In this document: piece after piece, positions 27,508 to 37,847 of the stretch
Layout of the letters: each line of letters opens with the position of its first letter
How positions within the stretch are numbered: the stretch's first letter is position 1
Assembly: GCA_963772315.1 (NCBI GenBank)
Contig: CAVYWJ010000003.1
Coordinates: 186,001 to 250,000, forward strand
Reading direction: 5' to 3'
DNA: 64,000 nt
Source: Haliangium sp963772315
GTDB taxonomy: Bacteria > Myxococcota_A > Polyangia > Haliangiales > Haliangiaceae
Notes under the pieces: generated by a model
What the model was told of the DNA's origin: nothing
Databases searched by the model: none
Seen by the model: only the letters and a program-made list of their open reading frames with translations
Position numbers and translations under genes: made by a program

Positions 27508-30375
27508 ATGAAACACGCTCCATTCCTGTTTTGGGCCGTCATCTCCCTCGTCGCCTGCCAGCCGCTCGATCGAGAGCCTCCTGACGTCGCCCAGGCGGCG
27601 CAGCAGATCGGGGCCCAGCCCGACGAGCTCACTCTCTTCGAGACCGGACAGGTGCGACCGCTCGCGCTCTCGCCCGCGGGCACGCATCTATATGCGCTCA
27701 ACACCCCCGATAACCGCCTGGAGATCTTCAGGGTCCGGCACAGCGCGCTCCAGCCGCTGGAGCACATCGCCTCGGTCCAGGTCGGGCTCGAGCCCATCGC
27801 CGTGGCCGCGCGCCCGGGCGGCGAGGTCTGGGTGGTCAATCACCTGTCCGATAGCGTCAGCGTCATCGACGCCTCGGCGCCGCGCCTGGCGCGCGTCGAG
27901 CGCACCTTGCTGGTCGGCGACGAGCCCCGCGACATCGTGTTTGCCGGGCCGGGCGCCGGCCGCGCGTTCGTCACCACGGCCCACCGCGGCCAGAATAATC
28001 CCAATGATCCTCAGCCGCTCACGCCCGGCGTGGGCCGCGCCGACGTCTGGGTCTTCGACGCCGACGCCGGCGGCGGCGACCCGCTCACCATCGTCACCCT
28101 GTTCGCCGACACCCCCCGCGCCCTGGCGGTCAGCCCCGACGGCGACACCGTGTACGCCGCGGCGTTCCACTCGGGCAACCGCACCGCCACCGTGCATGAT
28201 CTGATGGTTACCAACGGCGGCCCGAGCGCGCCCGACGGCATGGGCTTGCCGCCGCCCACGACCGACTTCCTGGGCGTGGACCAGCGCGAGGTCGGCCTGA
28301 TCGTCCAGCACGACGGCACCAGCTGGGTCGACGAGCTCGGCCGCGACTGGGACGCCAGGCTCAGGTTCACGCTGCCCGACAAGGACGTGTTTGCCATCGA
28401 TGCCACGGCCAACCCGCCGGTCCAGGTCGCCGGGCCCGAGGGCGTCCACACCGGCGTGGGCACGGTCCTCTTCAACATGGCCGTCAACCCGGTGACCGGC
28501 GCGATCTATGTGTCCAACACCGAGGCGCAGAACACGACCCGCTTCGAGGGCCCGGGGACCTTTGCCGGCAGCACCGTGCGCGGCAACGTTCATCAGACCC
28601 GCGTCACGGTCATCGACCAGAGCGCGGTGGAGCCGCGCCACCTCAACAAGCACGTCGATTTCTCTACCTGCTGCGCGCCGGTCCCCAACGCCGAGAACGA
28701 GGACAGCCTGGCCATCCCCCTCGACATGGCCGTGACCAGCGACGGCAGCACCCTGTACCTGGCCGCGTTCGGCTCCAGCAAGGTCGGCGTGTTCGACACC
28801 GCGGATCTGGAAGACGACACCTTCGTCCCCGACTCCGCCGATCACATCGAGGTGAGCGGCGGCGGCCCCTCCGGCCTGGCGCTCGACGAGCCGCGCGACC
28901 GGCTCTACGTCCTCACGCGCTTCGACAACGGCGTCTCGGTCATCGACACCAGCACCGGGCTGGAGACCCATCACATCCCGCTCTACAACCCTGAGCCCGC
29001 CAGCGTGGTCAACGGCCGCCCGTTCCTCTACGACGCGCGCCTCTCGTCGAGCAATGGCACCACCGCCTGCGCCAGCTGCCACGTGTTCGCTGATTTCGAC
29101 AGCCTGGCCTGGGACCTCGGCGCCCCGGACAGCACGTCCCTGGCAAATCCCGGCCCGTTCGTCGCGCCCTCGTTCTTCCCGGATCCGTCCCTGGATGACT
29201 TCCACGCCTTGAAAGGCCCCATGACCACGCAGAGCCTGCGCGGCCTGGCCAATCACGGCCCCATGCACTGGCGCGGCGATCGCTCCGGGGCCAGGGACGT
29301 GCCCGCGAGCGCGCAGCCCGACACCGGCCTGTTCGACGAGAACGCCGCCTTCCTGGCCTTCAACGTCGCGTTCGAGAGCCTGAACGGCCGGAGCGCGCAG
29401 CTGCCCGCGGAAGACATGCAGAGCTTCACCGACTTTGCCCTGCAGATCACGTATCCGCCCAACCCGTACCGCAACCTCGATAACGGCCTCACCGAGGCGC
29501 AGCAGCGCGGCGCCACCCACTTCGCGGTCACGCCCGACACCGCGGCCCCGCTGGGCGATGTCAACCAGTGCATCGACTGCCACGCCTTCGATCGCGACGG
29601 CAACGCCGAGTTCGGCGTGTTCCGGCCGGGCTTCTTCGGCGCCAACGGCAAGCTCATCGTCGAGGGCGATGACTTCTTCCATCCCGAGACCGGCGTCAAC
29701 CTCCAGTCCTTCAAGATTCCCCACTTCCGCAACCTCTACCAGAAGATTGGCATGTTCGGCACGCCCAGCCTGCCCGGCAACATCCCTTCCGACGACTCGT
29801 TCAAGGGCGAGCAGGTCCGCGGCTTCGGGTTCGCGCACGACGGCAGCGTCAACACCATCGTGAACTTCCTGCACGCGCCCGGGTTCACCCAGCCGCTGGC
29901 GGCCAACGGCTTCCCGAACGACGCGACGGGTGATGTCCTGCGCGCCGACGTCGCCCGCTACCTGCTCGCGTTCGACAGCAACCTGGCGCCCATCGTCGGA
30001 CAGCAGGTCACGCTGACCGCCACCAGCGGCGCCGCGGCCCATGCGCGCATCAACCTCCTGATCGATCGCGCCGAGGCGCTCGAGTGCGAGCTCGTGGTCA
30101 CGACCCGCCAGCTGACCATCGAGCGCGGCTACCTCTACATCCCGAGCACCAACAAGTTCGTCCAGAGCGACCACTTCAAGCTCCCGCTCACCGCCACGCA
30201 GCTGCGCCTGTTTGCCCTGCTCCGGCCCCTCACCTATACCTGCGTGCCGCCCGGCTCCGGCTACCGCATCGGCCTGGATGCCGACCTCGACGGCTGCTAC
30301 AACGCCACCGAGGTCATCGCCGGCTTCGACCCGCGCGATCCGAGCAGCACGCCGCCCCTGTGCCCGCTGCCGTAG
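27508..30375 (+). CDS. Lipoprotein with YVTN-type beta-propeller and cytochrome c domain
   Basis: The 955-residue protein has a lipoprotein signal (FLFWAVISLVACQPL). Propeller-like repeats run from about 40 to 500 (LALSPAGTHLYALNTPDNRL, VWVVNHLSDSVSVIDAS, ALAVSPDGDTVYAAAF, LYLAAFGSSKVGVFDT, LYVLTRFDNGVSVIDTS). A C-terminal di-haem region follows with CASCH near 525 and CIDCH near 690, which would bind two c-type haems. Similar surface proteins occur widely in Myxococcota and are thought to work in periplasmic or surface electron transfer. A MauG-like role is possible but unproved. It stands alone behind an AT-rich control region. Confidence 0.88.
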   Translation: MKHAPFLFWAVISLVACQPLDREPPDVAQAAQQIGAQPDELTLFETGQVRPLALSPAGTHLYALNTPDNRLEIFRVRHSALQPLEHIASVQVGLEPIAVAARPGGEVWVVNHLSDSVSVIDASAPRLARVERTLLVGDEPRDIVFAGPGAGRAFVTTAHRGQNNPNDPQPLTPGVGRADVWVFDADAGGGDPLTIVTLFADTPRALAVSPDGDTVYAAAFHSGNRTATVHDLMVTNGGPSAPDGMGLPPPTTDFLGVDQREVGLIVQHDGTSWVDELGRDWDARLRFTLPDKDVFAIDATANPPVQVAGPEGVHTGVGTVLFNMAVNPVTGAIYVSNTEAQNTTRFEGPGTFAGSTVRGNVHQTRVTVIDQSAVEPRHLNKHVDFSTCCAPVPNAENEDSLAIPLDMAVTSDGSTLYLAAFGSSKVGVFDTADLEDDTFVPDSADHIEVSGGGPSGLALDEPRDRLYVLTRFDNGVSVIDTSTGLETHHIPLYNPEPASVVNGRPFLYDARLSSSNGTTACASCHVFADFDSLAWDLGAPDSTSLANPGPFVAPSFFPDPSLDDFHALKGPMTTQSLRGLANHGPMHWRGDRSGARDVPASAQPDTGLFDENAAFLAFNVAFESLNGRSAQLPAEDMQSFTDFALQITYPPNPYRNLDNGLTEAQQRGATHFAVTPDTAAPLGDVNQCIDCHAFDRDGNAEFGVFRPGFFGANGKLIVEGDDFFHPETGVNLQSFKIPHFRNLYQKIGMFGTPSLPGNIPSDDSFKGEQVRGFGFAHDGSVNTIVNFLHAPGFTQPLAANGFPNDATGDVLRADVARYLLAFDSNLAPIVGQQVTLTATSGAAAHARINLLIDRAEALECELVVTTRQLTIERGYLYIPSTNKFVQSDHFKLPLTATQLRLFALLRPLTYTCVPPGSGYRIGLDADLDGCYNATEVIAGFDPRDPSSTPPLCPLP

Positions 30376-30399
30376 CCGCCGCGCTGCGTGCGGTCGCCG

Positions 30400-32040
<1,641 letters not shown>

Positions 32041-32117
32041 GAGTCGACTGTACTCCGGGCGAGGATGACCGTCATGTTTCATCCCTCGTCGCCGGGCTTT
32101 CGTATGGTGGTCGGCAC

Positions 32118-32505
32118 ATGCCGGCCACCAAGGATTCTGCTCGTCCGAGAAACCCTGCGCGCTGTTACTCACTGCAGGCGATGTCTGCCCTGGCCATCGG
32201 CTTTGCGGTCGCGCCGGACGCGATGGCCGGCCCAAGGCCAGGAAAGGCGTTCTACCCGTGGTGAAGGATCTCGTGCGGCTTGTTCGCGCCTGAGAGCTAC
32301 GAGCCCGTGAAGCAGCGCCTCGACGCATCGCGCAAGTCGCTCGATGCCGAATCCAACACGCTGATCAACGTCAGCGTCTGGAAGACCGTGGCCGATGCCA
32401 AGCAGATGGATACCCTCCAGGCCATGCGCGACCTGGCCTGCGAGTTCATCGCTGCGGGCGTGACCTTCGAGCGTCCGATCTCGAACTACGAGACCTGCCC
32501 TCGAT
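32118..32505 (+). pseudogene. Remnant of a secreted protein gene with in-frame TGA
   Basis: From ATG 32118 the frame encodes a signal-like start (MSALAIGFAVAPDAMAG) and runs to a TGA at 32262-32264. It then continues in the same frame for about 75 sensible residues (LFAPESYEPVKQRLDASRKS, ETCPR at the end) before composition collapses near 32505. There it abuts a second decayed gene on the other strand. A single nonsense mutation plus 3' loss fits best. I reject selenocysteine because the codon context (YPW-stop-RISCG) and lack of a known selenoprotein family give no support. Confidence 0.5.
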
Positions 32506-32914
32506 GCCGGCCGGGAAGTCGGCCGCGCCCTCGGCCTGGCGGTAGGAGCTGTACTGGGCCATGAGCGGCCTCAGGCGCAACGTGACGCCTGAGTCCCAGG
32601 ACGCCACACGCACGCGCACGTCGTCAATCCGCCCATCATCGTCGCTGGCGAACGGCTGCGAGCGACGCGCGTACACGGCCAGGTTCGGGTGCCAGCGTCC
32701 CTCGCCCCAGGGCTGCACATCCACGCCCAGCACCGGGGTGCTCACGTTGGCGCCGAGATCGACGCCCAGCGCCACCGAGGCGAGCTGGTTCTGCCAGCTC
32801 ATCTGCGCGGGCCGTGCCCGGCGTGGCGCGCATGGGCCGCATGGCCGGGACCACGCATGCGCTCAGGCCCACAGCCAGGCTTGCGACAGCGAGACCAGGC
32901 AATCGATTCGACAT
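32506..32914 (-). pseudogene. Frameshifted, truncated lipoprotein gene
   Basis: ATG 32914 gives a good lipoprotein signal (LPGLAVASLAVGLSAC), then RPMRATPGTARA. After that the sensible protein jumps to another frame (QMSWQNQLASVALGVDLGAN, VLGVDVQPWGEGRWHPNLAV), so a frameshift lies near 32805-32815. The second part runs about 100 residues and loses coherence near 32506 where it meets the plus-strand remnant. It may have been an outer-membrane or calycin-like protein. The joined tails suggest one deletion removed both 3' ends. Confidence 0.5.
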
Positions 32915-33216
32915 GGCGAGCATGATGCTTGGCGACAGAGCACGACGTGTGCCGTGCACGGCTCACGCAATTCCGGTACTTGCACGAGCGCAGCCCGCCC
33001 CTGCGAGCGAAAACCGCGCTATCCGGATCATAGCGGGCGCCGCTCGGCCCTCGAATCACGGCCATCGATGCATGCGCGTCCGTGCGTCCGACGAGCGCGT
33101 CCCCAGCTGCCGGCATCGATCCGGGTCGTACGATTCCGGGCCTCGTGGCTCGGAGATTCGCGCGCCCTGGCTCGCGAACCGCGTGCCCCGGCTCCGGACC
33201 GGACATCCCCACGGGG
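32915..33216. other. Gene-free stretch before the tandem repeats
   Basis: No credible gene is present. Open frames on both strands result from high GC. A segment near 33015-33050 (GCTATCCGGATCATAGCGGG) loosely resembles sequence near 36390 that precedes the left 500-bp direct repeat. Confidence 0.35.
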
Positions 33217-33432
33217 ATCGACGTGTCCGAGCGGGGGAGCGACATGATCCGAGCCGGGGAGCGACATGTCCGAGCGGGGGAGCGACATGATCCGAGCCGG
33301 GGAGCGACATATCCGAGCCGGGGAGCGACGTGTTCCGAGCCGGGGAGCGACATGTCCGAGCGGGAGAGCGACATGTTCCGAGCCGGGGAGCGAGCTGTCC
33401 GAGCCGGGGAGCGACGTGTCCGAGCGGGGGAG
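33217..33432. repeat. Tandem array of alternating 21- and 22-bp units
   Basis: At least nine units begin with GAGCGAC (for example GAGCGACATGTCCGAGCGGG), and unit lengths mostly alternate 22 and 21 bases: 22, 21, 22, 21, 22, 21, 22, 21, 21. Because the lengths are not multiples of three, the array cannot encode one repeated peptide in a single frame. About two DNA turns per unit would place each copy on the same face of the helix. Confidence 0.85.
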
Positions 33433-33444
33433 TCTGATCGCGGC

Positions 33445-33570
33445 ACCAGAAAACGCGATCACTGGAGCCGAATCTGCGATCAGCGTAGCCGAAATCGCGA
33501 TCAGGGGAGCCGAAATCGCGAGAGCCGGAGCCGAAATCGCGAGAGCCGGAGCCGAAATCGCGAGCGCCGG
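33445..33570. repeat. Tandem array of six 21-bp units
   Basis: Five close copies and one degenerate copy of AGCCGAAATCGCGAGAGCCGG occur at exact 21-bp steps starting at 33445, 33466, 33487, 33508, 33529 and 33550. The unit is unrelated to that of the neighbouring array. It could encode heptapeptides (plus strand GAEIARA) but no start, signal or family supports a real gene. Confidence 0.85.
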
Positions 33571-33629
33571 AGCGACTGGTTGCCCGGCCAGGCGAACGCG
33601 CGCAGCTGCGAGCATGCAAGGCGGGCGCG

Positions 33630-34193
33630 TCAGGGCGCCTTGGCAGCCGTGCCGAGATAGCGGTCCGTCAACACCATGTCCGCATAGGCGAACCCGAGGG
33701 CCGACATGAAGGCGGCGTGAACATGGGCCGCCGGGACGACGACGCCATCGAACTCGAGATCCCGTGACGCACAGGCATCGTGGATCACGGTGACGCGGTA
33801 GCCCAGGTCGTTGGCGGCGCGGGTTACAGCATCCACGCACATGTGGCTCATGGCGCCGACGATCACTACCTCCTCGACGTCGCTGTCATCGAGGATGGAC
33901 TTGAGGTTGGTCTCCCGGAAGCTGTTGGCGGAGCGTTTGGTCACCACGTCCTCGCCCTGTACCGGGAGCACCTTCTCGTGGATCTCGGCACCCTTCGAGC
34001 CTGCCACGAAGAACGGAGCGCCGGCGGCGAGGTTCTCGTGGCGGACGTGAACCACCAGCTCGCCCGCGGAGCGGGCCGCCCTGACGATCCGGGCCGCGTT
34101 GTCCGCGGCGACGTCGATGTTGGACAGCGTCCACTTCCCGCCCGGGAAGTAGTCGTTCTGGATGTCGATGACGAGCAAGGCGCGTTTACTCAT
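33630..34193 (-). CDS. Cysteine hydrolase of the isochorismatase family
   Basis: The 187-residue enzyme has the triad of this family: Asp in ALLVIDIQNDYF, Lys in VVTKRSANSF and Cys in AMSHMCVDAVTRAANDLGY. The layout is that of nicotinamidase-like amidohydrolases; the substrate is unknown. The start MSKRALLV at ATG 34193 has a plausible site. A GlxA-type regulator is divergently transcribed 126 bases away, a common pairing in which the regulator controls the hydrolase. Confidence 0.88.
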   Translation of the reverse strand: MSKRALLVIDIQNDYFPGGKWTLSNIDVAADNAARIVRAARSAGELVVHVRHENLAAGAPFFVAGSKGAEIHEKVLPVQGEDVVTKRSANSFRETNLKSILDDSDVEEVVIVGAMSHMCVDAVTRAANDLGYRVTVIHDACASRDLEFDGVVVPAAHVHAAFMSALGFAYADMVLTDRYLGTAAKAP

Positions 34194-34222
34194 GGAAGTA
34201 CCCTCTTCGAGGACGGTTGGTT

Positions 34223-34238
34223 GCATCGCTCGCGATGC
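34223..34238. promoter_or_regulatory. Palindrome between hydrolase and GlxA-type regulator
   Basis: GCATCGCTCGCGATGC has perfect 7-base arms around a 2-base centre. It lies in the 126-base divergent control region, 30 bases upstream of the hydrolase start. It is a candidate operator for the neighbouring regulator; a TAAAAT at 34289-34294 may be a -10 box towards the regulator. Confidence 0.4.
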
Positions 34239-34319
34239 GCGTCGATGTGCGGACAACATAGAGCGCAGGATGCTCGCTGTGGCGTGGCTAAAATGACATT
34301 ATGCGGGCCACAATTGACA

Positions 34320-35303
34320 ATGGCGTCGCGAGACCAACCCCACCGGATCGGCATCCTCGTCTACCCCGGCGCCCAGCTCGCCGCCGTCTACGGGCTGACC
34401 GACCTGTTCGAGACGGCGAACCGTCTGCGCGAGGAGCGCGCCGCGCAGTCCCCCGGGCTCCACGTCCAGCTCTGGCGCGCGGATGACGGTCCGCCGACCC
34501 CGGACGCTCCGCTCACGGCCCTCATCCTGCCGCCGAGCCTCGGCTACGCAGTGCCGGACGACCAGGCGGGCTCGCTTGCCGCCTGGATCGCGGACCGGCA
34601 CCGCGAGGGCACGCTCCTGTGCTCGGTGTGCTGCGGCGCGTTCCTGCTCGGGGAGACGGGCCTGCTCGCAGGCCGGCCCGTGACGACCCACTGGGCGCTC
34701 GCGGAGCGCTTTGCCAGGCGCTTCCCCGACGCCGAGCTCGACACCGACAAGCTGATCATCGACGACGGCGACATCATCACGGCCGGGGGTGTGATGGCCT
34801 GGATCGATCTCGGGCTCGAGCTCATCGACCGCCTGGTCGGCCCCGCGATCATGCTGGCGACCGCGCGGTTCTTCCTCGTCGACCCAGGTGGCCGCGAGCA
34901 ACGGTTCTACAGCGGCTTCGCGCCCAATCTGACCCACGGTGACGCGGCGATCCTCAAGGTCCAGCACTGGCTGCAATCCAGGAGCAGCGAAGCGATCAGC
35001 GTGCCCATGATGGCCGCGGAAGCAGGGCTGGGCGAGCGGACGTTCCTGCGCCGGTTTCACAAGACGACCGGTCTGAAGCCGACCCCGTATCTGCAGCAGC
35101 TCCGGGTCGGGAAGGCGCGTGACATGCTGGAGCTCTCGACCCTGACCGTCAACGAGATCGCCTGGCGGGTCGGCTACGAGGACCCCGGCGCGTTCCGCAA
35201 GATCTTCAAGCGGATCATGGGCCTCTCCCCCGGCGAGTACCGCCGCCGGTTCGTGATGCGGCGGGCGCCCGCGCGAGCACGCTCGATCACCGGAACACCA
35301 TGA
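34320..35303 (+). CDS. GlxA-family transcriptional regulator (PfpI-like plus AraC HTH)
   Basis: The 327-residue protein has an N-terminal DJ-1/PfpI-like domain (about 8-175, RIGILVYPGAQLAAVYGLTD, LCSVCCGAFLLGETGLLAGR, VTTHWALAERFARRFP, GVMAWIDLGLELIDRL). The C-terminal AraC-type double HTH is at about 225-315 (MMAAEAGLGERTFLRRFHKT, VNEIAWRVGYEDPGAFRKIF). Such regulators sense small amines or amides and commonly control a divergent hydrolase, as here. ATG 34320 is chosen; ATG 34293 would add nine residues. Confidence 0.88.
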   Translation: MASRDQPHRIGILVYPGAQLAAVYGLTDLFETANRLREERAAQSPGLHVQLWRADDGPPTPDAPLTALILPPSLGYAVPDDQAGSLAAWIADRHREGTLLCSVCCGAFLLGETGLLAGRPVTTHWALAERFARRFPDAELDTDKLIIDDGDIITAGGVMAWIDLGLELIDRLVGPAIMLATARFFLVDPGGREQRFYSGFAPNLTHGDAAILKVQHWLQSRSSEAISVPMMAAEAGLGERTFLRRFHKTTGLKPTPYLQQLRVGKARDMLELSTLTVNEIAWRVGYEDPGAFRKIFKRIMGLSPGEYRRRFVMRRAPARARSITGTP

Positions 35304-35563
35304 GACGTCCCCCGGCGAATCCTTTGCCTGCGCTGATTCTGCGGCTGGGTAGCTTTCCTGGGATTGCTGGCCTGACAATATCGCGGCGTCGCACGCTTCA
35401 ATGCTCTGTCGGAGCCCGGTCTCCTCGCGCTTCAGGCTGGTCACACCGGCCGTGCGGACGAGCAGTGACGCCGTCGCGAGCGCGTGCCCGGCCGGCGGCT
35501 GGCGAGGACGAGCCGGCGCGGAACAGGGCGCGCAGGACGCACCATGGCTCGTGTCGGCGCGGT
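35304..35563. other. Intergenic DNA, possible minus-strand gene remnant
   Basis: No complete gene is present. The minus strand encodes a protein-like stretch (ATASLLVRTAGVTSLKREET, GLRQSIEACDAAILSGQQSQ) without a start, stop or family I recognise. It may be a relic. Confidence 0.3.
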
Positions 35564-36337
35564 ATGTTCGCCGCCCTGATGACCCTCCCGTCCAGCGCTC
35601 GATCGTTCTTGAACAAGACACTCTCGCTCGACGAGCTGCGCGCCGCGGTGCAGGCCACGGCCAGGGGCAAGCACGCCGGAGGCAGCGTGCGGCGGGCCGC
35701 GGAACGCCTGATCGAGCAGGCCGCCGCCGGCGACGACTTGCACTCGGATCTGGTCGTGCACGACGGCGCGCTCGCGCTGCAGGAGCTGCGTACCGGCACG
35801 AGGCCGTTCCTCGGGCTCCTGGTGGTGCGCGGGGACCTGCTCGTGGAAGGCCTCTTCCGCGACTGCCTCGATCCCGAGTCCACGGTGATCGTCACGGGCG
35901 ATCTCCGGGCCGAACGGCTGATCAGCGAAGGCTTCCTCGAGGTGCACGGCTCGGTGGTGATCGAGCGCGAGGTGCTGTGGCTCGACAACGATGGCTGCGC
36001 CGAGATCTTCGGCGACCTGCGCGCTGCCTTCGCGTACACCAAGTACCACTCGGTCAAGGTGCACGGCCAGGTGGTCGCGCCGCTGGTGCTGGGCGACGAC
36101 GAGCGCATCGAGGCGAGCGAGCCGTACGCGTTCGTCGAGGAGACCGACGAGGAGCACAAGACAGCGCTGCTGGCCGCGCTGCCGCGCAACGCGCTATCGA
36201 TTGAAGGCGACCTGGACGACGACGACGAGTGGTGCATCGACTACGTCAAGCACGACGTGCTGCGCAAGCTGGTCGCCGAGGGCCAGCCGGTCTTGACCGG
36301 CCCGTGGCCGCCCAGGCAGCCCGGCAAGCAAAACTGA
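35564..36337 (+). CDS. Hypothetical protein with strand-repeat (bactofilin-like) pattern
   Basis: The 257-residue protein starts MFAALMTLPSSARSFLNKTL. After a helical N-terminus (about 15-60) it has consecutive short strands with regular Gly/Asp turns: LVVRGDLLVEGLFRDCLDPE, TVIVTGDLRAERLI, LEVHGSVVIEREVLWL, CAEIFGDLRAAFAYT, VKVHGQVVAPLVLGDDERI. This resembles a right-handed beta-helix, as in polymer-forming cytoskeletal proteins. An acidic C-terminal segment (EGDLDDDDEWCIDYV) follows. No signal peptide is present. The family is not recognised; bactofilin likeness is pattern-level only. Its 3' end overlaps, antisense, the run-on tail of the chimeric peptidase. Confidence 0.6.
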   Translation: MFAALMTLPSSARSFLNKTLSLDELRAAVQATARGKHAGGSVRRAAERLIEQAAAGDDLHSDLVVHDGALALQELRTGTRPFLGLLVVRGDLLVEGLFRDCLDPESTVIVTGDLRAERLISEGFLEVHGSVVIEREVLWLDNDGCAEIFGDLRAAFAYTKYHSVKVHGQVVAPLVLGDDERIEASEPYAFVEETDEEHKTALLAALPRNALSIEGDLDDDDEWCIDYVKHDVLRKLVAEGQPVLTGPWPPRQPGKQN

Positions 36338-37784
36338 GCAGGGCAGCCAGGCAGGCCACGCCAGCGCCGTATGCCTGCGAACACCGTGCTATCTGGGATG
36401 ATCGCGGGCGCTGCTCTGACGCTACTGTAGTGACTGCTTGAGCCTGTCGGCTGCCTGCAGCTCTTCCTCGAAGGTCGCGCGGTCTTCGTCCCGAGAGCGG
36501 GATCTGCGCGAGCTCGGTCAGCAAGGTCTCGGCGCGTTTCTCGTCGCCCAGTGCCACGGCCAGCTCGGCGCGGGCGGCGCGCGCCATGGCGCGATCGATC
36601 GGAGGGGCGGCTTCCTTCCGGCGGAGCGCAGCGTCGAGAATCTTGGCGGCAGCCGCGTCGTCTCCCTTGAAATCGCGCAGCAGGGTCACCGTATCGAGCG
36701 CGTGCGCCAACCTCGACCGCGTGCTGTCCTCGGCCTCCGCCGCCTCGTGATCGACGTCCGGAGCCTTCTGCTTGATGAACCGGAGCCAGTTGCCAGCCGG
36801 ATCGACCACGTTGAACCTGCTCTGGCCCTTCTTCATCCTGGCGAGCCGTGGAAAGCCGGCAACCGGCAGCTTCCCGTAGGCCTTTCGCAACGCATCGGCG
36901 AAGAACACCGCCGGAACATCGTCGGCCCAGAACCAGGCATGGTCGCTGCGGAGCAGGTCGCCGATGCCAGGATAGCGGCTGTCGCCGGGCGCGATCACAC
37001 CGACCACGAAAACCGGCTGCGGCATCTGGTTCGATAGCGTTGCCACCTGTGACAAGACGGTGCGAGAGCCGCTCGAGCCAAGCACCGCGAGGAAATCCCC
37101 GGTATCCGGGGTGGTGAGGGCTGGTATCGATTTCTGGCTGCCAGGCGTGGAGTCGCTGTATCCAACTGTGTCGAGGTTGATGACCAGCGTGATCCGATCA
37201 TCGAGATGACGGGCGACATAGCGGCGACTGCCGAGCAGCCCCTCTTCCTCGCGGTCGAACGCGACCAGACGGATGGTTCGGGCTGGTGGGGGCACCTGGG
37301 CGAGCACGCGCGCAGCTTCGAGCAAGACCGCAATCCCGGATGCATTGTCATCGGCCCCCCGGTACCAGGAATCGTAATGGGCACTGATGATGACTAGCTC
37401 GTCTGGCCGCTCCGTGCCCGGGATGTCGAGCAGGATGTTGGCACTCTCGATGCCATCGGCGATTTCGACCTCCTCGACAGGCTCGACGCCGGAGGCACGG
37501 AGCTGGTCCAAGATGTACGTACGCGCCCCGGTACGCAACAAGGGCTTGTCCTGTCCCCAGGACGGTTGCTCACCCTCCTCTTCCATCCGAACATCGACCA
37601 GGGCCTGCACGTGGCCACTGAGCCGATCCCGTTCCACGAGGGTCGCGGCATCGATCGCGCGAGCAACCTCTTCCTGAGAGAGGTCATCGATCCCGCAGCC
37701 GGCGGCACCCAGGGCCTGCGCGACGAGAATTACCCAGCCCAGCGGGGCAGAGACGCGTAAGTGGCGGGGCCCGCGCTGCATCAC
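36246..37784 (-). CDS. Chimeric, truncated M28 peptidase fused to a VOC-protein tail
   Basis: The N-terminal part (from 37784 to about 36903) is a lipoprotein (VILVAQALGAAGCGIDD) with an M28 aminopeptidase domain. Its metal and catalytic residues are in IISAHYDSWYRGADDNASGI, FDREEEGLLGSRRYV and LVINLDTVGYSD. At VPAVFFADALRKAYG the protein switches to the C-terminal half of the VOC protein encoded at 43679-44395, nearly identical in sequence. A one-base insertion (CTTCGTCCCGAG versus CTTCATCGGAG) then shifts the frame, so the end is nonsense. The normal M28 C-terminus with its last zinc-binding His is missing, so the enzyme is probably inactive. Confidence 0.75.
   Translation of the reverse strand: MMQRGPRHLRVSAPLGWVILVAQALGAAGCGIDDLSQEEVARAIDAATLVERDRLSGHVQALVDVRMEEEGEQPSWGQDKPLLRTGARTYILDQLRASGVEPVEEVEIADGIESANILLDIPGTERPDELVIISAHYDSWYRGADDNASGIAVLLEAARVLAQVPPPARTIRLVAFDREEEGLLGSRRYVARHLDDRITLVINLDTVGYSDSTPGSQKSIPALTTPDTGDFLAVLGSSGSRTVLSQVATLSNQMPQPVFVVGVIAPGDSRYPGIGDLLRSDHAWFWADDVPAVFFADALRKAYGKLPVAGFPRLARMKKGQSRFNVVDPAGNWLRFIKQKAPDVDHEAAEAEDSTRSRLAHALDTVTLLRDFKGDDAAAAKILDAALRRKEAAPPIDRAMARAARAELAVALGDEKRAETLLTELAQIPLSGRRPRDLRGRAAGSRQAQAVTTVASEQRPRSSQIARCSQAYGAGVACLAALLSFACRAAWAATGRSRPAGPRRPACAARRA
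36404..36902. repeat. Left copy of ~500-bp direct repeat flanking the island
   Basis: This segment matches 43658-44158 in the same orientation with high identity and two small indels. Similarity stops abruptly at CGGCGAA (36902 and 44158) and near GCGGGCGCTGC on the other side. The right copy lies inside an intact VOC gene, so the left copy is the duplicate that broke the peptidase gene. Confidence 0.85.
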
Positions 37785-37847
37785 GGACGAGTGGCCATGA
37801 TTCGTGCTCTTTGCGCATGAGAAGTCCCGACTGCTCGTCGTGTTCCA

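Noticed and set aside
27688..30174. 828-residue minus-strand frame under the propeller/cytochrome gene
   Set aside because: The plus strand has a signal peptide, propeller repeats and CxxCH motifs; the antisense frame has none.
32262..32264. In-frame TGA as selenocysteine codon
   Set aside because: No selenoprotein family or nearby selenocysteine element is recognisable, and the gene is truncated.
33217..33570. Tandem repeats as a CRISPR array
   Set aside because: Units are directly adjacent with no unique spacers and there are no cas genes.
33266..33709. Repeat-encoded protein on the plus strand (heptapeptide GAEIARA)
   Set aside because: No start site, signal or family; the neighbouring array's unit lengths break the frame.
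35330..35520. Minus-strand protein-like stretch
   Set aside because: It has no start, stop or recognised family; it is listed only as a possible relic.
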